38,088 bases of DNA, taken from assembly GCA_902461085.1 (NCBI GenBank), contig CABPWH010000014.1, forward strand, positions 1 to 38,088. The letters run 5' to 3'. The DNA comes from an uncultured Collinsella sp. GTDB lineage: Bacteria; Actinomycetota; Coriobacteriia; Coriobacteriales; Coriobacteriaceae. The notes under the pieces are model-generated. The model was not told where the DNA came from. It saw nothing but the letters and a program-made list of their open reading frames with translations, and made no database searches. A program made the translations under genes and the position numbers. Positions 1 to 7,359 of this stretch are shown in pieces. Position 1 is the stretch's first letter, and every line of letters begins with the position of its first letter.

Positions 1-69
1 CATTATTGTCCTAAATCGGAAAAAAGCTATATGTCAATTTTGGTCTAACAGAGCCAAAGAAAAAGAACA

Positions 70-807
70 TTAGGACTTGAAAATAAAGTTTTGATAAGGG
101 ATTCGCCCAGTTAAGACGGTGCGGCAGACAATTGAAATTAGTTTGCCTCCGGAGTCGTAAGCATAATGAGTCAGTTCGATGACCGGAAGTTTTGCAACAC
201 CATAATTACTGGCTTCGGAATCGCTAAGCTGACGTGCTCTATAGCTTTCCCTAACAGATTGGATAGACTTGGACAAGTCGTCCATGATTCTGCTAAATGC
301 CTGAAAATCTAACTGGTTATTCGGAACGCGCGACTTTGAAATGAAGAACGTATCAGCGCCTATGAAGCTGCCTTCAAGTTCGTAGGTCAATTCAAGACGC
401 TGAATTTCATCGCGACTTTGACATCCAAATTGTTGGAGCATCATTACGGAAATTGGACGACCTGATGTGAGGCCGCCGAAATGTTTGGTGATGGCATCCG
501 GATCAACGCCATCGCAATGGCTTGCAAAGTCAAAGTCTAAAAGTGAATTGAGCTCGCTAACGCGTTTCGGTGCAACAAACGATCCCTTACCTTGGATTCG
601 ATAGATACTTCCACGACGCTCCAGCTCACTCATGGCAAGTCGGACGGTTGTTCTGCTTACGGCGTATTCGTCGCAGAGTTCCATTTCTGTTGGAAGTTTA
701 TCGTCTGCTTGATATTCATCGACGATCTGCTTGAGCAGCGCGTCGGTGAGCTGTAAATAGAGTGGCCGTTTTTCGTGTGTATCGAGCATTAGAGCCTCAG
801 TTTGCAT
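70..807 (-). CDS. GntR-family repressor with UTRA sensor domain
   Basis: A transcription factor of the GntR/HutC type, 245 aa. The N-terminal winged helix covers about residues 14-80, with the typical PLYLQLTDALL start and SRTTVRLAMSELERRG recognition region. It is followed by QGKGSFV, the usual join to the C-terminal UTRA ligand-binding domain. An internal ATG at position 789 (residue 7) has a better-spaced GAGG upstream and may be the true start. It lies 54 bp behind the TIM-barrel gene on the same strand, so both are probably one transcript, and the PTS permease is divergent. A phosphosugar effector is usual for this family; the effector here is unknown. A perfect palindrome at 1829-1846 is the likely operator. 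The gene is visibly less GC-rich than the sugar cassettes further on. Confidence 0.9.
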   Translation of the reverse strand: MQTEALMLDTHEKRPLYLQLTDALLKQIVDEYQADDKLPTEMELCDEYAVSRTTVRLAMSELERRGSIYRIQGKGSFVAPKRVSELNSLLDFDFASHCDGVDPDAITKHFGGLTSGRPISVMMLQQFGCQSRDEIQRLELTYELEGSFIGADTFFISKSRVPNNQLDFQAFSRIMDDLSKSIQSVRESYRARQLSDSEASNYGVAKLPVIELTHYAYDSGGKLISIVCRTVLTGRIPYQNFIFKS

Positions 808-861
808 GTTGGTTATACCTGATGGTTGCCTCAGTCGGGATGTAACGTGGGCAAGGTAACC

Positions 862-1782
862 TTAACGTATCACAGAGCGGCTCAGCATGACGATCTGATG
901 CCTGTATCCGCGAAGGGCTTGTCCGAGCGTGAAGATATTCTGGGGCAGGCAAATACCGTTCATGGAGTCCCCGATATGTTGGAGGTCAGCGCCGGCTGCT
1001 TTTGCTGCAAGGCCTATTCTCTTAATGGTCTCGCTGTCGCAAGAGTCTTGACTCGTCCCGTTCGCCGCCATGACGAGAACCTTCTCTTCAATTGACTTGC
1101 CTACGTTGTAGGATCGTACAAAGTCTACGATGGCGCGCAGGTCTGCTTCTTGGAAGCAGGGGACGGTGTAGGGGGCTGGCACGAGAAGGATATCGACACC
1201 GAGGTCAACAAACTCGCGCGCTATTTCGAGCGTCATGACAGGTTCCGCAACGCCTGCTCCATGCATTTTTCCGGCTATGATCAGGCCATTGAAATGCTCT
1301 TTGGAGAGTTTGATTGAATGGGCGATCGCATCGTTGGAGACGCCAGTTCCAGGGTTGCCTGTGAGGCAAATAAAATCAAATCCGAGTTCGTTAGCCTTTT
1401 CTAAGGTCTTGGGAGAGACGCGACGACCCATGGGGATTTCCGTACGGGATTCAGACATCTCTGCCTCGTTATCAACTGGCTCCAGATTGACGCCAATCGG
1501 CCTTCCGCATGCTCGCTTCACCCAAGTGACTGGGTTTTCATTGAGATCATCTGGAATACCGGCAATAACTGGATCGAACACATCGAACGCGTTAAACAGA
1601 AGCAGGTCGGCACCTGCGGCACGTTCGATTTCTGCATTAGTAACGCCGCTGAGAAATTGGGAAGAGGGTACGTTTTCCGCCATGATGGTACGTCCCTCGG
1701 AGGCCAGAATTGCCTGCTTTAGATCCATGGGTGACGTGGCGGCAAAATCGGATGCGGACATGTTCAGTAATCGTTTGGGCAT
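862..1782 (-). CDS. TIM-barrel enzyme of unclear function next to a PTS permease
   Basis: A 306-aa soluble protein with a beta/alpha-barrel look: repeated hydrophobic strands such as DLLLFNAFDVF, FICLTGNPGTG, GLIIAGKMHG and DILLVPAPYTVP, each followed by helices. I do not recognise a defined enzyme. It resembles proteins that databases label PEP-mutase-like or as a domain of unknown function, but I could not verify that. The start is supported by AAAGGAAG five bases before the ATG. It is co-directional with the GntR gene and divergent from the PTS permease at 2139, with no glycosidase in this group. It may therefore act on the phosphorylated product of that transporter (inference). Isomerase, aldolase or lyase activities are all possible. 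Confidence 0.7.
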   Translation of the reverse strand: MPKRLLNMSASDFAATSPMDLKQAILASEGRTIMAENVPSSQFLSGVTNAEIERAAGADLLLFNAFDVFDPVIAGIPDDLNENPVTWVKRACGRPIGVNLEPVDNEAEMSESRTEIPMGRRVSPKTLEKANELGFDFICLTGNPGTGVSNDAIAHSIKLSKEHFNGLIIAGKMHGAGVAEPVMTLEIAREFVDLGVDILLVPAPYTVPCFQEADLRAIVDFVRSYNVGKSIEEKVLVMAANGTSQDSCDSETIKRIGLAAKAAGADLQHIGDSMNGICLPQNIFTLGQALRGYRHQIVMLSRSVIR

Positions 1783-2138
1783 TGTTACTTCCTTTGACTA
1801 GAACGACAGGCTTGTGACATCGTCACTAATATTGTTACAACAATATATTAAATATGTTATATCCAATCGGTGAACGGTTGCAAACTTATTGTACTGCTCC
1901 GAAAAAATAGCCTTTAGCTGGACAAATCTAAAATTACGCAACTGCCGTTCACCGAATAAGTATTTGAATTCTTGACATATCGACAAAGCGGAAAAAGAAT
2001 TGGTTATGACAAATCGCGCAAATGATATTACATTTCGCACGAGAACGTATTCATTTACATACGTGGATACAAACTGGGACGACGACGGTTGAGTCCGGAT
2101 AAATCGTTGTGTGCCCGGGAAACATGAAAGGATGTCTT
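1783..2138. promoter_or_regulatory. Divergent control region between TIM-barrel gene and PTS permease
   Basis: A 356-bp AT-rich intergenic region. It holds a perfect palindrome with 8-bp arms (ATATTGTT, AC, AACAATAT) at 1829-1846, a smaller one (GTGAC, ATC, GTCAC) at 1814-1826, and a third (ACGTAT / ATACGT) at 2045-2064. The first is the best candidate GntR operator. A TTGACA at 1972-1977 could be a -35 for the + gene, but no clear -10 follows. Two copies of a 10-mer, CGGTGAACGG at 1868-1877 and its reverse complement at 1945-1954, point away from each other towards the two flanking genes. They belong to the motif family described at other operons here. An 80-codon minus-strand ORF inside is not convincing. 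Confidence 0.55.
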
Positions 2139-3833
2139 ATGGACGCTATCGTCAAATTCCTTGAAAAACACCAGGCCCTCTTCGACAAAATCTCAAGGAA
2201 CATTTATCTGGTGGCGATTAAGGATGGCTTTCTCTCGAATATGCCAATTGTGCTGTTCTCGAGTCTGTTCCTTCTTCTTTCGACGCTCCCTGCCTATGTA
2301 GGCATCGCGCTTCCGTCTGAGGTGCTGGATTTCTTTAATAAAATCTATGCATATACCATGGGACTTCTTGGCATTATGGTGGCCGGCACCACGGCGAGCT
2401 CACTTGCCAAGTCGATGAACCGCCGCATGCCTTCGGGCAAATCTCTCAACCCCACCTCGTGCATGGTTTGTGCCATGTGCGGCATGTTCTTGCTATCGGT
2501 GACGAACGATGTTGTCTCGATTGGCGGAGCAGATACGTCTGTTTTTGAAACCGGCTACATGGGAACCAAGGGTTTTATCGCTGCGTTCGTATCCGCATTC
2601 TTGACCGTTAATATCTATAAGGTGTGCATTAGCCATAATGTGACGATCAAGCTTCCCAAAGAGGTCCCTGGCTCTATTGCGCAGAGTTTTCGCGATATCT
2701 TTGCATTTGGGTTTTCGATCCTTGCGTGCGCTTTTATTGATCTTGCGAGCCGCAAGCTGCTTGCTGTGCCGTTCGCCAATTTGGTATCCGCTCTCATCTC
2801 GCCGCTGTTCTCCGCGGTCGACACCTATCCTGGCATGGCGCTTATCGAAGGCGCGGTCGCGCTTTTCCAATTTATGGGTATCCACGGTGCTTCGGTTGTC
2901 ATGAGTCCGATCAATGCTGCGCTCTACGGCAATACCGTTACCAATCTTGAGGTTTTCCAAGCAGGTGGACACCCGTCAATTGCTCTCACGCAGGACTTTA
3001 CAAGCTTCATCGGCGGTCTGGGCGGTTCTGGCTGCACGTTCATCGTTCCTATTATCCTGATCATGTTTATGCGCTCCAAGCAGCTTAAAGCCATGGGCAA
3101 GGCATCGATTATCCCGGTGATTTTTGGAGTTAACGAGCCCGTTATCTTCGGTATGCCGATTGTTCTCAATCCCTATATGTTCGTGCCCTTCCTAGTGGCT
3201 CCTATGGTCAACGCCATTATCGGTAAATTTTTCATTGACGTCATTGGAATGAACGCCCCCATGTATACCATGCCGTGGGCGCTTCCCGGCCCAATTGGTG
3301 CGTTCCTCACCACGGGTCTCGATCTGCGTTCTCTCGTATTGATGGCAGTGCTGTTGGTCGTTGACTTTGTGATTTACTATCCGTTCTGCAAGGCGTATGA
3401 CCATCAGCTTTGTTTGGAAGAGTCTGCAAAGGAGACTGCAGGAACCTCGGATGCAGATGCTATTGCCGCACAGGAAAATGTCGCAAAAGCTCTCGAGGCG
3501 GTAAAGGACAAGGCGGAGCAGATCCGCGTGCTTGTGCTTTGCCAGGGTGCCGGCACTTCGACTCTCTTGGCAAATGCTCTTCGCGAAGGTGCCGCTGCTA
3601 AGGGTATCGATCTGGTTTCTCAGTCCGGTGCGTACGGAAGCCACTATGAGACGATGGATCAGTACAACGTGATTGTTCTGGCGCCCCAGGCACGCATGTA
3701 CTATGACGCTATGAAGGCCGATACCGATCGCCTTGGAATTAAACTGCTCACCACAAGGGGCAAGGAGTATATCGACCTTACCAACGATCCCGAAGGTGCA
3801 ATTGACTGGATCGTTCAGGAGCTGGCTAAATAG
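2139..3833 (+). CDS. PTS lactose/cellobiose-family IICB permease (paralogue 0)
   Basis: A membrane sugar transporter and phosphotransferase of 564 aa. The IIC domain (about residues 1-430) carries many membrane segments and the family blocks NRRMPSGKS, IKLPKEVPGSIAQSFRDI, GIHGASVV, PVIFGVNEPVIFG and MPWALPGPIGAF. A charged linker leads to a IIB domain whose phosphocysteine is in VLVLCQGAGTS, near residue 470. The start at 2139 is chosen because all paralogues here begin M-(D/E)-x-IVKxLEK and GAAAGGA precedes it; a GTG at 2109 is upstream in frame. No IIA or 6-phospho-glycosidase lies beside it, so IIA would come from elsewhere, perhaps the LacF gene at 20700. The substrate is unknown. Control by the GntR protein is likely. 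Confidence 0.92.
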   Translation: MDAIVKFLEKHQALFDKISRNIYLVAIKDGFLSNMPIVLFSSLFLLLSTLPAYVGIALPSEVLDFFNKIYAYTMGLLGIMVAGTTASSLAKSMNRRMPSGKSLNPTSCMVCAMCGMFLLSVTNDVVSIGGADTSVFETGYMGTKGFIAAFVSAFLTVNIYKVCISHNVTIKLPKEVPGSIAQSFRDIFAFGFSILACAFIDLASRKLLAVPFANLVSALISPLFSAVDTYPGMALIEGAVALFQFMGIHGASVVMSPINAALYGNTVTNLEVFQAGGHPSIALTQDFTSFIGGLGGSGCTFIVPIILIMFMRSKQLKAMGKASIIPVIFGVNEPVIFGMPIVLNPYMFVPFLVAPMVNAIIGKFFIDVIGMNAPMYTMPWALPGPIGAFLTTGLDLRSLVLMAVLLVVDFVIYYPFCKAYDHQLCLEESAKETAGTSDADAIAAQENVAKALEAVKDKAEQIRVLVLCQGAGTSTLLANALREGAAAKGIDLVSQSGAYGSHYETMDQYNVIVLAPQARMYYDAMKADTDRLGIKLLTTRGKEYIDLTNDPEGAIDWIVQELAK

Positions 3834-3869
3834 TGGATGCACTCCGTCGTTGATTCGTCGGTGTATAGT

Positions 3870-3902
3870 ACGGCCCCGCAGCTTATTGAGCTGCGGGGCC
3901 GT
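3870..3902 (+). terminator. Rho-independent terminator of PTS paralogue 0
   Basis: A 14-bp perfect stem (3870-3883 with 3889-3902), TATTG loop, followed by ATTTCGTT. It lies 36 bp after the stop codon. Confidence 0.85.
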
Positions 3903-3968
3903 ATTTCGTTGAGTATCTAATTGAGACAATGAGCGCAACCGTCGTGAGATCGCATTGGCGCTCTCCGA

Positions 3969-4154
3969 GTCACCGACAAGCTGCCTTCCATCTATGTGAC
4001 CAATTCGCTTTCGGTCTTTAACCTGCTCGAGGCGCGCGAGGATTGCGAGATGTGCCTGGTGGGCGGCATGTACCGCCGCCGCACCGCCGCCTTTGTGGGC
4101 CCCATGGCCGAGGATCGTGTCGCCATCGAGGAGCACACGCAGGTCATCTGCTAG
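3969..4154 (+). pseudogene. Fragment of a DeoR-family regulator
   Basis: About 61 codons read as a piece of a DeoR C-terminal sensor domain: SIYVTNSLSVFNLLE, then CEMCLVGGMYRRRTAAFVGP, ending at a TAG. There is no start codon, no helix-turn-helix and no ribosome site, and the piece stops well short of the end of the sensor fold, so it is a remnant. It sits between the terminator of the PTS gene and the 3' end of the Fic gene, the kind of place where rearrangement leaves debris. The full-length DeoR protein at 31500-32360 is a different, intact gene. The 4155-4261 stretch that follows shows nothing recognisable. Confidence 0.6.
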
Positions 4155-4261
4155 CTAGTGCAGCAGGCGATACTTCTGCCCCCTGCCGGCGCGGGGATAC
4201 CGCTTTACAATGACACGCAAATAACTTTGGGCAACAAGGATGAGGCTATTCTGAGATATGA

Positions 4262-5494
4262 CTAGACTCCGTATTTCGTCTTTATGTCCCTTGAGAATGA
4301 ATCGTAGTCTTCATAGAGTCCTTCTCTGCTTTCATCCTCGGCGTGGTTTACACGTTCAAGGAGCTTATCCTTTGGAGCCTCTTTTGTTATTGCGGCCTCG
4401 CCATCGGGTATTGTGGCTTGCAAGAATAGTTCTAGAGCATGGACGTCTTTGAGTATGTAGCCCGTCGAACGACCCGCTCCTGTTTTTTCGATTGCGCTGC
4501 AACTAACAAGCTGGCCGAGGGTTCGTTTAACGGTTACCTCGCTGATATCGGGGCAGTTGGACCGGATGTCGGATTTCTTAATGACGCCGGGTCTCTGTTG
4601 AAATAGAACAGCGATGCGCGCTTGCTTCGACATGGGACGAGTGCTTGATTCAATTAAGGTACGCTGCTCGAGCTGTCGGTAGGCGGCCAAGGTTGTTCCA
4701 AGCATGAAACGGATAAAGGGTACTTCGGTGTTTTGATTTTCATTCCATCCAGTGGAGCTTGCAGCGAAGGCGTTGTAGTAAAGCGCTTTGTTGTCTTCAA
4801 TAAGTCGTTCGATGCTGATGTAACGCGCAACGTCGTATCCAGTCTTTTCGAGCAGCAGCGTTGTAAGGAGCCGGCTCATCCTGCCATTGCCATCGTTGAA
4901 GGGATGAATGCTAACAAAATCGAAGATAAAGCGGAGCGATATAAGGAGGGGATCGCAAACTTGGCGAGATAAAGCATCGTTGAGGGACTTGCAGGCTTCT
5001 TTAATAAGTCCCGGAGTTGCTAGAGCCGAAGGGGGCCTAAAGCGCACAAATCGATTACCTTGATCGTCAATGGAGACGATTTCGTTATCGCTATCTTTCC
5101 AATGGCCTCCATACGAGATTGCCGTGTGCGCCATGAGGTCACGATGCAACTGCAGAATGACCGATGGCGTTACGGGAATGGAATCGTGTTGCTCGTGAAT
5201 AAGCGACAGCACATCTCGGTATCCAGCGATTTCTTCCTCTGCGCGGGAGCTTGGCTTGGCGGAATACGCCATGATCGCTTTGAGTCTTTTTTGGGTGGTA
5301 AAAATTCCTTCAAGTCCGTTGGAGGATCGGGTGCTTTGGATCTTAGCCTCCTCCATTAGGGACGATAGAAGCTCGGGTTTGACTTGACTCAGAGCAAGCT
5401 GACGGCCTTTATGCTCGCGTATCGAGAGGAGGAGGTTGGTGATTGGAGTTGCTTCGAGTTCCGCTGGGACTGTGGTGTAATCGAACTGGCGCAT
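4262..5494 (-). CDS. Fic-domain protein (probable AMP transferase) with N-terminal inhibitory motif
   Basis: A 410-aa Fic protein. The catalytic motif HPFNDGNGRMSR is complete at about residues 197-208, with the His needed for nucleotide transfer. An inhibitory-helix motif of the (S/T)xxxE(G/N) type is seen at residues 58-63 (SNGLEG), which marks self-inhibited class II Fic enzymes. The C-terminal part (about 290-350: ARIAVLFQQRPGVIKKSDI, then SEVTVKRTLGQLV) looks like a winged helix, so it may bind DNA. The start has GAAAGGAG four bases upstream. A long inverted repeat begins 10 bp upstream, so autoregulation is plausible. Targets are unknown. It may be a stand-alone regulator or a toxin-like protein. 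Base composition is lower in GC than the lac cassettes. Confidence 0.88.
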   Translation of the reverse strand: MRQFDYTTVPAELEATPITNLLLSIREHKGRQLALSQVKPELLSSLMEEAKIQSTRSSNGLEGIFTTQKRLKAIMAYSAKPSSRAEEEIAGYRDVLSLIHEQHDSIPVTPSVILQLHRDLMAHTAISYGGHWKDSDNEIVSIDDQGNRFVRFRPPSALATPGLIKEACKSLNDALSRQVCDPLLISLRFIFDFVSIHPFNDGNGRMSRLLTTLLLEKTGYDVARYISIERLIEDNKALYYNAFAASSTGWNENQNTEVPFIRFMLGTTLAAYRQLEQRTLIESSTRPMSKQARIAVLFQQRPGVIKKSDIRSNCPDISEVTVKRTLGQLVSCSAIEKTGAGRSTGYILKDVHALELFLQATIPDGEAAITKEAPKDKLLERVNHAEDESREGLYEDYDSFSRDIKTKYGV

Positions 5495-5503
5495 GCGGCT
5501 CCT

Positions 5504-5576
5504 TTCGGTATCACGAACATATTTTCGATATCATAATATCATTAAATGATACCGAAAGTATGTTCGTGATACCGAA
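5504..5576. promoter_or_regulatory. Long imperfect palindrome over the Fic promoter
   Basis: Two 31-bp arms (5504-5534 and 5546-5576) are reverse complements except at two positions, with an 11-bp spacer. Each arm contains two copies of a shorter word close to TTCGGTATCA, so the element offers four similar half-sites. It lies directly upstream of the Fic ribosome site. It could be an operator for the winged-helix part of that protein. Confidence 0.65.
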
Positions 5577-5631
5577 AACTGGAAACCATGGTTCATAACT
5601 GCTTGGAAAGTTTGGATTTGACTATCTTATT

Positions 5632-5688
5632 GTCTCGATCTGTAACAGGTAGACGGTCGAAAGTGGGCTACGTGTTACAGATTGAGAT
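5632..5688. repeat. 57-bp hairpin element, copy R1
   Basis: Ends GTCTCGATCTGTAACA and TGTTACAGATTGAGAT form a 16-bp inverted repeat (two G-T pairs) around a 25-bp middle with GTAG/CTAC inner pairing and a GAAA centre. It is the first of a pair; R2 starts 80 bp later. The middle is type A, nearly identical to R7. The rest of 5577-5861 holds R2 and a terminator; nothing else was recognised. Confidence 0.9.
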
Positions 5689-5711
5689 CTTTCAGCCCTG
5701 GTCGCCCGTTC

Positions 5712-5768
5712 GTCTAAATCTATAACAGTTAGGATTGAAAATCCCTGCTAGATGTTACAGATCGAGAT
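5712..5768. repeat. 57-bp hairpin element, copy R2
   Basis: Same length and ends as R1, slightly decayed on the left (GTCTAAATCTATAACA). The middle is type B, ending CTAGA. It is followed by AAACGGC, as is copy R8. Confidence 0.88.
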
Positions 5769-5801
5769 AAACGGCCCGCACGGGCTCACCAAAAACAAAA
5801 A

Positions 5802-5839
5802 GGCCGCATGCGAACCCGTGGAGGGATTCGCATGCGGCC
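5802..5839 (-). terminator. Terminator of the first LacE-LacG operon
   Basis: Perfect 13-bp stem (5802-5814 with 5827-5839). On the minus strand it is followed by CTTTTTGTTTTT, the expected U-run, 23 bp after the GH1 stop. Confidence 0.88.
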
Positions 5840-5861
5840 GACAGGGGGTATGTGGCAGAAG

Positions 5862-7283
5862 TTAAGCCATGAGCAGGCCGGTCTCCGCGACGTTCTTGTA
5901 CCAGTACGCGCTCGCCTTGGGATAGCGCTTCTGGGTCTCAAAGTCGATGTAGAACAGGCCATAGCGCTTGTTATAGCCGTTGGTCCAGGAGAACTGGTCC
6001 TGCAGCGACCACACAAAGTAACCGTCGACGTTTACGCCGCCGTCGATTGCCTTGAGGATCCACGCGAGATGCTGACGCATATAGTCGATACGAGGGGCGT
6101 CATCGATAAAGCCGTCCTCAAAGTCGTCCTTATAGCCCATGCCGTTCTCGGTGATGTAGATCTTCTTGTAGTTGGGGTAATCGTTCTTAATGCGCAGCAG
6201 CAGATCGTACAGGCCCTCGGGATAGATGATCCAGTCCCAATCGGTGGTGGGTACGCCTTCACGCACGCATGACTCGCCCACGCCCTTGAGGAACCAGCGC
6301 GAGGAGCCCTTGTCGCCGGTGCCATTGTGGTTGATGTCGTTTTCGCCCTCGGCGGCACGCAGGAACTGGCACTTGTAGGTGTTGACGCCCAGGCAATCGT
6401 TGTAGGGGAGCGCGGCGGTCAGCGCGGCGATGTCCTCGTCGCGGACGTCGAGCTCGCCGCCGGCGATATGGGCCAGCTTGGTCGCAGCCTCCATGGTGTC
6501 GGCTGCATAGTGGCCGCGGAAAGTGGCGTCGAGCACCCAGCGGTTGTTGATGACGTCGGCCATGCGGGCGGCCTCGCAGTCGGCAGCGCTGTTGGGATCA
6601 AGGGGATACTTGGGCTCCAGGTTCTGGACAATGCCGATCTCGCCCTCAAAGCCGCCCTCATGGAAGGCGACGACAGCCTTGGCGTGGGCCACCATCATGT
6701 TGTGCATAAGCTGGAAGGCCTTGTCCAGACGATACTTCTCGCCGTGCGGCCAGTTGCCGACGATAAAGCTGCCCTCGGCGGTCGCGGGAATCTCATTAAA
6801 GGTGAACCAGTGCTTGACCTCGGTGAACTCGGCAAAGCAGAACTTGGCGTACTCGACAAAGGCGTCGATCGTCGTGCGCGTCAGGAAACCCTCGCCGCCG
6901 TTCTGGTAAAAGGCCTCGGGCGTATCAAAGTGATCGAGCGTGACATAGGGGATAACGCCGGCTTTGTTGCAGGTGGCGAAAAGCTCATGATAGAAGGCGA
7001 CACCCTCGTGGTTGATCTCGCCAGTGCCGTTGGGGAAGATGCGGCTCCAAGCGATGGAGACGCGGATACCGTTGATGCCGAAGCGCTGGCACAGGTCGAT
7101 ATCGACCGGGTACTTGTTGTAGAAATCGCTTGCGGGATCGGGGGAGAAGCGACCCTGAGCTGCCAGGAAATCGTCCCAGGGCACTTTGCCCTTGCCGTGC
7201 GTGCGGGTCTCGCCCTCAACCTGGTAAGCGGCGGTGGCGCCGCCAAACACAAAGCCGTCGGGGAACTGCATGGGGTTGGTCAT
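5862..7283 (-). CDS. lacG: GH1 6-phospho-beta-galactosidase-like enzyme, cassette 1
   Basis: A 473-aa glycoside hydrolase family 1 enzyme that cleaves phosphorylated disaccharides in the cytoplasm. The acid/base Glu is in TFNEI (near residue 160) and the nucleophile in ITENGMGY (near 375). The phosphate-binding region reads FSWTNGYNKRYG. It has the Trp that is known in LacG to favour 6-phospho-galactosides, where phospho-beta-glucosidases have a small residue, plus the Lys and Tyr that hold the phosphate. Overall it follows the lactococcal LacG pattern, with matching length. The start has AGAAAGGA upstream. It lies behind the LacE-like gene, separated by 76 bp containing a hairpin. The exact galactoside is not known; a role as a 6-phospho-beta-glucosidase is less likely but not excluded. 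Confidence 0.88.
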   Translation of the reverse strand: MTNPMQFPDGFVFGGATAAYQVEGETRTHGKGKVPWDDFLAAQGRFSPDPASDFYNKYPVDIDLCQRFGINGIRVSIAWSRIFPNGTGEINHEGVAFYHELFATCNKAGVIPYVTLDHFDTPEAFYQNGGEGFLTRTTIDAFVEYAKFCFAEFTEVKHWFTFNEIPATAEGSFIVGNWPHGEKYRLDKAFQLMHNMMVAHAKAVVAFHEGGFEGEIGIVQNLEPKYPLDPNSAADCEAARMADVINNRWVLDATFRGHYAADTMEAATKLAHIAGGELDVRDEDIAALTAALPYNDCLGVNTYKCQFLRAAEGENDINHNGTGDKGSSRWFLKGVGESCVREGVPTTDWDWIIYPEGLYDLLLRIKNDYPNYKKIYITENGMGYKDDFEDGFIDDAPRIDYMRQHLAWILKAIDGGVNVDGYFVWSLQDQFSWTNGYNKRYGLFYIDFETQKRYPKASAYWYKNVAETGLLMA

Positions 7284-7317
7284 GAGTCATCCTTTCTGTG
7301 GGATTCGAATAGGGAGA

Positions 7318-7344
7318 GGTGCCCGAACTGGGGATCCGGGCACC
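7318..7344 (-). other. Intercistronic hairpin, cassette 1
   Basis: GGTGCCCG (7318-7325) pairs with CGGGCACC (7337-7344) between the permease stop and the GH1 start. There is no U-run, so it more likely stabilises or adjusts upstream mRNA than terminates. Equivalent hairpins occur in cassettes 2 and 3. Confidence 0.6.
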
Positions 7345-7359
7345 AACAGAGGGAGGAAC

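Noticed and set aside
1972..2008. Strong promoter with TTGACA for the first permease
   Set aside because: A good -35 is present but no acceptable -10 at 16-18 bp, so it is mentioned only as a possibility.
1798..2040. 80-codon minus-strand ORF between the TIM-barrel gene and the permease
   Set aside because: No ribosome site, no recognisable protein, and it overlaps the palindromes of the control region.
3969..4154. Intact small DeoR-like gene
   Set aside because: No start codon, ribosome site or DNA-binding part; only a piece of the sensor domain remains.
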